From assembly GCA_026706455.1 (NCBI GenBank), contig JAPOYS010000034.1, forward strand, positions 1 to 41,197: DNA of 41,197 bases. Reading direction: 5' to 3'. The position numbers were made by a program, and so were the translations under genes. The DNA is from Chloroflexota bacterium. Lineage in GTDB: Bacteria; Chloroflexota; Anaerolineae; Aggregatilineales; Phototrophicaceae. The notes below the pieces were generated by a model. It did no database searches. It saw only the letters and a list, made by a program, of their open reading frames with translations, and had not been told where the DNA came from. Positions within the stretch are counted from its first letter, which is position 1, and every line of letters begins with the position of its first letter. Positions 7,609-14,471 of this stretch are shown here, one piece after another.

Positions 7609-8561
7609 GCATCCACCTTATCACAATTCTCCCGCTGAAAAGCCCGCGCTTCCGCCAGCGTCGGCAGGGACGGGATCGCGCCCTTGCGCCGGCAGGTCAG
7701 CGCGCCGACCGCATTGGCGAAGTCAAGAATCTCCGGCAGCTTCGTTTGCCAGCTCGCGCGATTTTCCAGAATGCCGATCAGCATGGCGGCCACAAAGGCA
7801 TCGCCAGCGCCGGTCGTGTCGACCGCTTTGACCGCGTAGCCGCCATGCTCGATAGCGCTCCCGTCTTTGAGATACGCGGCCGCGCCCTTCGCGCCATAGG
7901 TGACGCATATCATTTCCATGCGCTCGCGCCACAAGGGGGCGACATCAGCGCCGCCCGTCAGAAAGGTCAGCTCCTCGTCGCTTATTTTCAGTAGATTAGC
8001 TGTCTCCAAGCCCGCCAGCATTCCGGCTCTGGCGGCTTCGGCGCTATCCCAAAGCGGCAGGCGCAGGTTGGGATCGTAGGAAATGAATTTGTCGGCCGCA
8101 ACGGCTCGCTCCAGCGCCAGGCGCAAGGCGGAGGCGGCCGGCTCGCGGATGAAGGTGATGCTGCCGTGATGGAAAATATCGCAGGCGTCGATCGCGGACC
8201 TATCGACATCTTCGGGTTTCATCAGCATATCGGCCGAGGGATGGCGGTAAAACATGAAACTGCGGTCGCCATCGGCAGTGTTGGAGACGAAAGCCAGCGC
8301 CGTGCGCGCTTCGCTCGAATAGGTGAGGCTCCCGATATCGACCGATTCAGCCGCCAGCACATCGGCGAGATGGCGCCCGAAGGGATCATCGCCGACCTGG
8401 CCCATAAAGGCGGAACGGCAGCCTAGACGCGCGACGGCGGCCGCTACGTTGGCAGGCGCGCCGCCGGGCGCTTTGACAAATCCCGAGGCGTCGCCAACGG
8501 TCACACCCACTTCCAGCGCGACAAAATCGATCAGCAACTCGCCAAACGACAGGACAGACAT
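7605..8561 (-). CDS. PfkB-family sugar kinase (fructokinase-like)
   Basis: A 318-residue ribokinase/PfkB-family carbohydrate kinase that transfers phosphate from ATP to a sugar. The substrate-side signature GGAPANVAAAVARLG is at 33-47. The anion-hole and catalytic motif DTTGAGDAF is at 248-256, with Asp254 as the catalytic base. NLLKISDEELTFLTG (about 189-203) is also typical. Overall similarity favours fructokinase, but ribokinase or 2-keto-3-deoxygluconate kinase cannot be excluded. The stop codon overlaps the ATG of the next gene. The last five codons differ from the displaced copy of this gene end at 6872-6918, so the 3' terminus appears to have been replaced by an inserted cassette. Confidence 0.92.
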   Translation of the reverse strand: MSVLSFGELLIDFVALEVGVTVGDASGFVKAPGGAPANVAAAVARLGCRSAFMGQVGDDPFGRHLADVLAAESVDIGSLTYSSEARTALAFVSNTADGDRSFMFYRHPSADMLMKPEDVDRSAIDACDIFHHGSITFIREPAASALRLALERAVAADKFISYDPNLRLPLWDSAEAARAGMLAGLETANLLKISDEELTFLTGGADVAPLWRERMEMICVTYGAKGAAAYLKDGSAIEHGGYAVKAVDTTGAGDAFVAAMLIGILENRASWQTKLPEILDFANAVGALTCRRKGAIPSLPTLAEARAFQRENCDKVDA

Positions 8562-8589
8562 GGCACAACTCGTTTAGTTTGTTGCGTAT

Positions 8590-9357
8590 CTACCAGTTTC
8601 CGAATTTCCCGATAGCATCGCCATACACCAGTATTTCCGAGTTAAATTCTTTATAGTCAGGAATATATTTGTAAAGCATTTCCATTGCTTTCGGCTTATT
8701 CATATTAAATCTGACTTCTTGATAATGCCGACTACTGTCATTACGCATCTCTAATTCACCAACATTCAGACCTTTGTATCTGAACAGAACCTTTTGATCA
8801 GAGAACTGTCCTTTAGCTTTTTTTGTCGAGTTAACAACCTCAAAATTGTTTCCCAGATGTTTGACAACATCTTTATTGTAAAACACATGATATCTGTCTT
8901 CATCCAGCACAGTAAGATAGTCTACTTCACCAGCGTTAAAAATGGACTTACCCAAGAAAGCACGTAAGAGCGCTTTCCGCTGGAAGCGGTCCTTCAGTTC
9001 TCTCATAGGTGTCTTGAGACGTTCCTTGAAAATTGCGGGGTTCTGCTCGTATTCATCATACGATGGCGGAAAAGCATCTATACAATGTATGAGGAGAGTG
9101 CCGACTCCGTTGAGCGCCTGAAACCCATCGTCTTCAATAAATCTGTTTCGACCATAAAGAAAAATTTGCCATTTCTTCTGACCACTCTTTACGGAATGGG
9201 CATCACCTGAGGGATCAATTACGTCTTTTTTTGCCTTTTTATCGTTCTGGTAATCGGTATCCATTCCAAGCAATAGCGCAAAAATCGTTGCATTGTCGTG
9301 TCCTGCTTGACGGTATTCACGAGCTTGTTCTGACGTTGACGCGCGAGTCTTACTCAT
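8590..9357 (-). CDS. Probable type II restriction endonuclease partnered with the D12 methyltransferase
   Basis: This 255-residue protein overlaps the 3' end of a D12-class DNA methyltransferase gene by 8 nt, the usual arrangement of a cognate nuclease. No catalytic motif is certain. A segment VIDPSGDAHSVKSGQKKWQI (46-65) could supply acidic and lysine residues of a nuclease core, and VGELEMRND is further on. The protein is lysine-, aspartate- and asparagine-rich with no membrane segment. Base composition is clearly AT-richer than the kinase next to it. The nuclease role is inferred from gene context and weak sequence resemblance to type II enzymes; recognition sequence is unknown. Confidence 0.6.
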   Translation of the reverse strand: MSKTRASTSEQAREYRQAGHDNATIFALLLGMDTDYQNDKKAKKDVIDPSGDAHSVKSGQKKWQIFLYGRNRFIEDDGFQALNGVGTLLIHCIDAFPPSYDEYEQNPAIFKERLKTPMRELKDRFQRKALLRAFLGKSIFNAGEVDYLTVLDEDRYHVFYNKDVVKHLGNNFEVVNSTKKAKGQFSDQKVLFRYKGLNVGELEMRNDSSRHYQEVRFNMNKPKAMEMLYKYIPDYKEFNSEILVYGDAIGKFGNW

Positions 9358-10327
9358 CCGAGTATTTCCAAATCAGCAATTCATGAGATTTTTTGATGTG
9401 GCTGCCGCCATTGCTTTCCCGCCGGTTAATGCCGATACGAGTGTCGCCCTGTCCAAATGTGTATTGCCATTCAGGAGTAGAGATATTGCAATCCGAATAC
9501 CAATCTCGAATAACATCACAATCGTTATAAGACAAGATGAAGCCTCCCTTGTGCGATAAGAGCAAATCCCGCAGCAGGTCATGCCGAAAGCCTTGATGGT
9601 GAATAGGGAAATTCCTGTGCGGGTACATACCTACGAATGTTTTGCCTTGCTCAAGATAATAGGGCGGATCGCAATAGAGAAAATCGTTGGAGTGTGCAGG
9701 TATAGATTCTTCAAAGCTCGCGCAACGCGCAGATAATGTAGGTGCTGTGAAGTTTCTTACTTTCTCGAGTGTTTTCTCGTATCGCTTTTTGTTCAGATAT
9801 ACATCAGAGGGCCAGCCCAGAAAATGTGGTCCGTAAGAAGTATTCGAGTTGAAATAGTAGTGTGCCGCTAAATCATATGGATTTAATGGATTTGTCCCAT
9901 CCCAGTGTGCTTTCAAGCGCTTTTTCACCGCCGCGAAGGTTTCGCGTGTTGGCTCAAAATTCTGTAAAAGACAGTACAGGCTCTCCGCATCCCGTGTTTG
10001 TACAACCCAGTAATTTACCAGTACATCAAAGATGTCGTAAGCCGTTACTTCTATACCTAATTCTCTTGCCAAAGCGATTTCTATAGACCCGCCACCCATA
10101 AATGGCGAAACTACTTTGCTCGGCAGTGGACTTGGCAGCAGTTCCACCACGAAACCCACGGCGAGGCTTTTTCCACCAGCATAACGTAGAGGAGACCCTA
10201 AATAGCGCTTGTAAGCGAGCTTTCCACGGCTTTGGAGTGCGTTTAGAAACTCATCACGGGAGAGTTGTGCAACTGACAGATTGAGATGCAATTGACGGTT
10301 CTGGGTCTTCTCCATGATTGCTATCAT
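9350..10327 (-). CDS. D12-class (Dam-like) adenine-specific DNA methyltransferase
   Basis: A 325-residue alpha-class N6-adenine DNA methyltransferase. Motif X is SPLRYAGGKS (45-54), motif I is SPFMGGGS (74-81) and the catalytic motif IV is DPPY (220-223), in the order typical of Dam, DpnM and other D12 enzymes. The FILSYND strand follows motif IV. ATG 10327 is preceded by GGAGGCGG and lies 16 bp after the stop of the small-molecule methyltransferase upstream; an alternative ATG at 10315 is possible. Together with the overlapping downstream gene it forms a probable type II R-M system inserted between metabolic genes. The recognition site cannot be derived from the sequence alone. Confidence 0.92.
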   Translation of the reverse strand: MIAIMEKTQNRQLHLNLSVAQLSRDEFLNALQSRGKLAYKRYLGSPLRYAGGKSLAVGFVVELLPSPLPSKVVSPFMGGGSIEIALARELGIEVTAYDIFDVLVNYWVVQTRDAESLYCLLQNFEPTRETFAAVKKRLKAHWDGTNPLNPYDLAAHYYFNSNTSYGPHFLGWPSDVYLNKKRYEKTLEKVRNFTAPTLSARCASFEESIPAHSNDFLYCDPPYYLEQGKTFVGMYPHRNFPIHHQGFRHDLLRDLLLSHKGGFILSYNDCDVIRDWYSDCNISTPEWQYTFGQGDTRIGINRRESNGGSHIKKSHELLIWKYSDE

Positions 10328-10342
10328 GTTCCGCCTCCGCCG

Positions 10343-11209
10343 CTAATCATATCCATAGTTTCGGTCGCGCGCGACAAATTCGTGAATGAAGCCGCCGCAG
10401 TCGCTGGCGATCAATGCGCCGACCGCGAGGTGGAACTCCAGTTTGCCCAGCAACTGCAGCAATTGTGTGAACTGCTGCCGCATGATCAGCATCATGTCGT
10501 CCCAGCTGACGTCGTCGGGCAGCCCGCCCTGGCGCAGCTCGCGCATGCTGTCCAGGTATTCCATGGCTGGCTCCACATCATCGAATACCAGTTGGCAGGG
10601 CAGGTCGTGGCGGACGACGGCGTAGAAATGCCGCGCGAGGATGCGCGTGCCGTTTTCAAGCGCGAAGGCATCGCTAGGCATGATCGGTGGATTGACTACG
10701 TCCGTTCCGTTTTTGCTCAGCAGCACGATGGCGCGGCGGATGAGCACCTGCAATTCGGGCAAGGTCTGCAAGCTGTCCGTAGCGGCCAGCACGCGACCGC
10801 CGGGTTTGAGCACGCGTTTGATTTCGGCCAGCCCGACTTCGATATCGGCCAGGTGGTAGAGCACGTGATTCGCCATCACGATGTCGAAGCTGTCGTCCGA
10901 GTATGGCAGCCGCATGGCGTCGCCCAAAGCCAGGTGATCGGCGGCGCAGGGGTGATTCAGCAGGAGCTTCGGCGATAGATCGAGGGCGAAGTAGGTGATG
11001 CCCGGCTGGTCTTGGGTCAAGCAAGCGTAGTGGCGGCCCCGGCCCGCGCCGATATCCAGGATGACTTCATCGCCCGCCCAATCGAGGGTGGCCAGGGTCC
11101 AGCGCGCGAAGTCAATGCGCGGCAGCGCATACTTGGCGTGCGTTTCCTCGCGCACGCGCAGGTTGCGATCGGTCGCGTAATAGCGACGAATTGCCTCCGC
11201 TTCGGACAT
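10343..11209 (-). CDS. Class I SAM-dependent methyltransferase
   Basis: A 288-residue soluble methyltransferase of the Methyltransf_11 type. Motif I VILDIGAGRGRHY is at 49-61. The acidic strand end (TYFALDLSP) and DSFDIVMANHVLYHLAD, followed by IKRVLKPGGRVLA, give the full class I fold. The C-terminal ~120 residues are variable and probably bind substrate. I chose ATG 11209 (MSEAEAIRRYYATDRNLRVR) because similarity begins there; a start at 11272 would add 21 atypical residues. It is unlike a DNA methyltransferase, lacking DPPY/SPPY. The substrate is unknown. It is co-directional with the R-M pair downstream but its codon use matches the GC-rich host genes. Confidence 0.87.
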   Translation of the reverse strand: MSEAEAIRRYYATDRNLRVREETHAKYALPRIDFARWTLATLDWAGDEVILDIGAGRGRHYACLTQDQPGITYFALDLSPKLLLNHPCAADHLALGDAMRLPYSDDSFDIVMANHVLYHLADIEVGLAEIKRVLKPGGRVLAATDSLQTLPELQVLIRRAIVLLSKNGTDVVNPPIMPSDAFALENGTRILARHFYAVVRHDLPCQLVFDDVEPAMEYLDSMRELRQGGLPDDVSWDDMMLIMRQQFTQLLQLLGKLEFHLAVGALIASDCGGFIHEFVARDRNYGYD

Positions 11210-11327
11210 CGCCAATCCAGCGGGTGAAGACTGCCATTGTTTGCCGATAATCTTACTATACTGCCAATTCAACGAACTGCAAGCATTCTTCGTCAGCGGC
11301 GGACGCTGCCTGTTTCGAGGCGGGTTG

Positions 11328-11975
11328 CTAAGCCGATCCCCAGGATTCCCAGTAAGTAAGGGTTTTGGCCGGCACGCGCTCAGCCTTTTGAAAGGTCTCG
11401 CCGGTGAAATAGGCGGCTGGCAGCAGGGCAGCCGTCGTCACATCGTCGGGTATGCCCAGGATCTCGTTGCACTCTTTCTCGTAGCTGAGATGCAGCGTCG
11501 TCCAAGCCGAGCCGATGCCGCGCGCCCGCAGCGCCAGCATCAGCGACCAGGCGGCCGGGATGATGGAACCGTAGAGACCGGCGTTGGCGGCTGGGCTGCC
11601 GTCACTCGCGCGGCCCTGCACGCAGGGGAATATCATCATCGGAACTTCGTGCATGTGGTCGGCCAGGTAACGCGCCGAGCTGATGACGCGCTGCATCTGC
11701 AGCGATGGCTCTTCGCCGGGCGCCGAACGCGTCGCCACGCCGGCGTAGGCGTACCAGGAGTCCTTGTAATACTGGCCGATCTGCGCCTTCGTGTCCGCGT
11801 CGGTCACGATCAGCCACTTCCAGCCTTGGCGATTGCTGCCGGTCGGCGCCTGGATGGCGATTTCCAGGCAGCGCTCGACCGTCGCGCGCTCGACGGGGCG
11901 CGTCAAGTCGAGGCGCTTGCGCACGCTGCGCGTCGTCTCGAGGATGTAGTCTACTGATGCTAAGTCGAAGTTCAT
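11328..11975 (-). CDS. Nitroreductase-family flavoprotein
   Basis: A 215-residue FMN-dependent oxidoreductase of the nitroreductase fold. The opening YILETTRSVRKRLDL holds the phosphate-binding arginines. QAPTGSNRQGWKWLIV forms the FMN pocket, and the central WSLMLALRARGIGSAWTTLH helix and strand is diagnostic. Further on, GIPDDVTTAALLPAAYF leads into the C-terminal extension that closes the dimer. ATG 11975 is preceded by AAAGGGA; the 7 extra codons upstream are not family-like. Such enzymes reduce nitro compounds, quinones or other electron acceptors with NAD(P)H; the natural substrate is not apparent. Confidence 0.9.
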   Translation of the reverse strand: MNFDLASVDYILETTRSVRKRLDLTRPVERATVERCLEIAIQAPTGSNRQGWKWLIVTDADTKAQIGQYYKDSWYAYAGVATRSAPGEEPSLQMQRVISSARYLADHMHEVPMMIFPCVQGRASDGSPAANAGLYGSIIPAAWSLMLALRARGIGSAWTTLHLSYEKECNEILGIPDDVTTAALLPAAYFTGETFQKAERVPAKTLTYWESWGSA

Positions 11976-12011
11976 GTTTCGTCCCTTTCCTATCACAAAC
12001 TTGTCGATATC

Positions 12012-12731
12012 TTACTCGGTGTTTGTTGCAAGAATCTCCGCCAGCCAGCCCAGAATCAAGCGGCTGACGCTGTCGTACTCCGAATCGAAGAGCCGCGTGC
12101 CATGCGCGCGCCCACGATACAGGCGGGCGGTCACATCACCCTTGGCCTTGAGGAACATCTGGCGGATGGCGGTCGAACTGCTGGCATCATTCTGCGCCGC
12201 GACCAGCAGCGCCGCCCGATCCGCCAAGCCTTCGACCAGCGCCGACTCCGGTTTGACGCCTCGATAATCCAGCCCGGGCGAGAGGGCGACCGCGCCGCGA
12301 CAAATTTCCACTTGCGCGCAGCTGATCAGCGCGACATTGGCGCCGATGCTGCCGCCGATGATCGCCAGTCCGCTCTCGCTGAGATGCCCGGCTTCGCCCA
12401 GCCAGCCGACCCAGCCGGCGGTCACATCGGCGATGGCCGCGTCCCAGTCGCGCGCTCCGCCCGAGTCGCCATGCCCGCGCAGGTCAATGTTGAGCAGCGC
12501 GTAGCCGGCGGCGCGCAAGTCGGGGATGAGCGGGTCCCAGGCGGCGCGGTTGCTGTTGAGCATGTGCAGGAGCAGGATGACAGGGGCGTCGTCGGCGGCC
12601 GGGTGGAAGTCGGCGGCGAGGGTTGCGGCGTCGCGGGAGAGGGTGATGGGTTCGGGGTGAGGGGCTTGGGCGGTGGCGGGGATGGCGAAGAGAAGCAGTC
12701 CGAAGATGGTGCTGGCTAGCAGTTTGCGCAT
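12012..12731 (-). CDS. Exported alpha/beta hydrolase
   Basis: A 239-residue serine hydrolase with a clear Sec signal peptide (MRKLLASTIFGLLLFAIPATAQ, cleavage near residue 23). The nucleophile elbow GGSIG places Ser128; Asp182 (AAQNDASS) and His210 (RGRAHGTRL) complete the triad. ILLLHMLNSN gives the oxyanion-hole loop and NIDLRGHGDSGG is the usual strand after it. AGGA lies 8 nt before ATG 12731. It probably acts outside the cytoplasm as an esterase, lipase or peptidase-like hydrolase; the substrate is unknown. It is separated from the neighbouring R-M locus by 50 bp. Confidence 0.88.
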   Translation of the reverse strand: MRKLLASTIFGLLLFAIPATAQAPHPEPITLSRDAATLAADFHPAADDAPVILLLHMLNSNRAAWDPLIPDLRAAGYALLNIDLRGHGDSGGARDWDAAIADVTAGWVGWLGEAGHLSESGLAIIGGSIGANVALISCAQVEICRGAVALSPGLDYRGVKPESALVEGLADRAALLVAAQNDASSSTAIRQMFLKAKGDVTARLYRGRAHGTRLFDSEYDSVSRLILGWLAEILATNTE

Positions 12732-12781
12732 GGTGGGATCCTAGATTGAGAATACGTGGATGAAGAGGGCTATTCGCTAAT

Positions 12782-13594
12782 TCATGCGCTGGATACTTCG
12801 CTGACAATGCCTACGTTTGCACTCTTCGATACGAATTCGGTCAACCGTTCCCAAGCTATCGTTCCATCGTCATTCGAGTAGGTATTCAGGAATTCACGCA
12901 GAAGCCGATTCAGAAAATTCTCGTATTCCTCTTGGAAAGCCATGTTCCTTTTCTTAGCGCGATATCCGAGCGGCTCGATAATGTCCGTATAAAGTTGCGC
13001 ATTGCCGGAAATCAGATGCCAGAAATCTTGCCCGCACAGCTTCCAATACTCGATTTCGGCAACGACGATGCCCGCTTCTTTGATTTTGCCTAACTTGTGC
13101 GGCTTTCTGTCTTTGCCATACATACAACCGTTCACGGGAACTATTCTTTGATCAGGGTAGCTTGGACTAAGGCGGGAGAGACCATCCCGAAAGTGCCGAT
13201 ACATTCGGTTGACCTGGCTGGAATTACCCCAATTTGGACCCGATTTGATATCGACCATGTAGACGATGCGGTCCCTTTCAAATACGAGATCAATACCGGT
13301 GAGCTCCGTAGTTGACGGCTTGTACCCGCCGTAAACCTGCTCGGCGACAAAGACTGCGACTCCTTCCAAGAACGTTCCAAACAGACCCTCTTCTTGTGAA
13401 GACAGAAAAGCATCCATTATGCCTGTAATCATGCGTGTAACGCTTGGCGATTTTGCCTTGAACAGATAGGGATTTTTTCTGCTAAGCACATCATTGAGTT
13501 GTTTTTTCTTAACCGTATCCAAGCGCTTCTCATGGAAGGATCCGATATTCTCTTCGACATAATCCTGAACAGCTTGCAGCAAGTCGTCGCTCAT
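12782..13594 (-). CDS. Type II restriction endonuclease, PD-(D/E)XK (TdeIII-like?)
   Basis: A 270-residue protein with a readable PD-(D/E)XK core: Asp102 (TGIDLVF), then Asp115-Ile-Lys117 (YMVDIKSG) twelve residues on. The N-terminal LSRKNPYLFKAK segment recalls the TdeIII/MjaII group of endonucleases, which cut GGNCC; that sub-family call is tentative. The gene starts 7 bp after the stop of an SPPY-type DNA methyltransferase, with GAGG in the gap as ribosome binding site. It therefore forms a complete type II R-M operon in the order methyltransferase then nuclease. Its AT-rich, lysine-rich character differs from neighbours and fits horizontal acquisition. Confidence 0.75.
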   Translation of the reverse strand: MSDDLLQAVQDYVEENIGSFHEKRLDTVKKKQLNDVLSRKNPYLFKAKSPSVTRMITGIMDAFLSSQEEGLFGTFLEGVAVFVAEQVYGGYKPSTTELTGIDLVFERDRIVYMVDIKSGPNWGNSSQVNRMYRHFRDGLSRLSPSYPDQRIVPVNGCMYGKDRKPHKLGKIKEAGIVVAEIEYWKLCGQDFWHLISGNAQLYTDIIEPLGYRAKKRNMAFQEEYENFLNRLLREFLNTYSNDDGTIAWERLTEFVSKSANVGIVSEVSSA

Positions 13595-13601
13595 GCGCGC
13601 C

Positions 13602-14426
13602 TCATAGAAGTTGCTTTTGCGAGTAATTCAGCCGCGTCTCTATCGCTTCAACATATTCTGGCACGATCTCGATGCCGATCGCTTTGCGCTTCATTTCTTG
13701 CGCGACGTACAGTGTAGTGCCCGAGCCCGCAAAAGGATCAAGCACAGTATCGCCTGGAACCGTGAACAGTTTGATGAACCATTCTGGAAGCTGCTTCGGG
13801 AAAACCGCGCTATGTCCCTGATTATTGGTCTCGGTTGCCATATGAATAACATTGGTTGGATAAACCATTTCTCGCCCGACCCAATTTGAGATATTCTTGC
13901 CAAATCCACTTTCTACTTTGGATTCGTCGCGAATCTTGTCCGTCTCACTGAGATTCCTCAGTCTGGCCTTTGCCCAATCTCCTACTGGTACCATGACCTC
14001 TTCTTGATGCATATTGAATTTCTTTGATTTGTTAAACTGCAGTAGCCGTTCCCACGAATCCCTAAATCGATTCGGCCACTTGCCGGGATAACAGTTTTTC
14101 TTGTGCCATATAAACTCTTCGGTCCAAAGCCAGCCTTGCTCGCGCAGCGCCTTGATCAAGTCGAGGACGTAAGTATGGCGCTCGCCATTGACCGCTTTCT
14201 CCTTGATGTTGAGAATGAAGGTTCCGCGAGGACTCAGAACGCGCAAAAGCTCGCGCGAGATCGGCAGAAACCACTCGACGTATTCATCCGGGTGAATGCC
14301 GCCGTATGTATTCTTGCGCTGATCGGCATAAGGCGGTGAAGTAAAGATCAACTGCACGGATTCGCTATGCAACTGTGCCAATTCGTTGGCGGCGTCACCC
14401 AAGATGACGTAGAAATCACTTGTCAT
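13602..14426 (-). CDS. Site-specific DNA methyltransferase (probably N4-cytosine)
   Basis: A 274-residue beta-class DNA methyltransferase. Catalytic motif IV is TSPPYADQR (SPPY at 30-33), the form typical of N4-cytosine enzymes; motif I DPFAGSGTT is at 230-238. The usual SRELLRVLSPRGTFILNIKEK (about 54-74) and the QLPEWFIKLFTVPGD segment before motif I are present. It lies just upstream of a PD-(D/E)XK nuclease gene. If that nuclease is TdeIII-like, the pair would recognise GGNCC, and methylation of cytosine would be consistent. The start codon ATG 14426 has only a weak ribosome binding site, but the protein then opens MTSDFYVILGDA, as is usual for this family. Confidence 0.9.
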   Translation of the reverse strand: MTSDFYVILGDAANELAQLHSESVQLIFTSPPYADQRKNTYGGIHPDEYVEWFLPISRELLRVLSPRGTFILNIKEKAVNGERHTYVLDLIKALREQGWLWTEEFIWHKKNCYPGKWPNRFRDSWERLLQFNKSKKFNMHQEEVMVPVGDWAKARLRNLSETDKIRDESKVESGFGKNISNWVGREMVYPTNVIHMATETNNQGHSAVFPKQLPEWFIKLFTVPGDTVLDPFAGSGTTLYVAQEMKRKAIGIEIVPEYVEAIETRLNYSQKQLL

Positions 14427-14471
14427 GATGTGATCCGCTATGCGTTAACCACACAGATCTATTGTAGCCTA

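Noticed and set aside
7464..7994. 176-codon plus-strand frame across the kinase 3' end
   Set aside because: Antisense to the kinase and to the amber-interrupted gene, both of which show coherent protein sequence.
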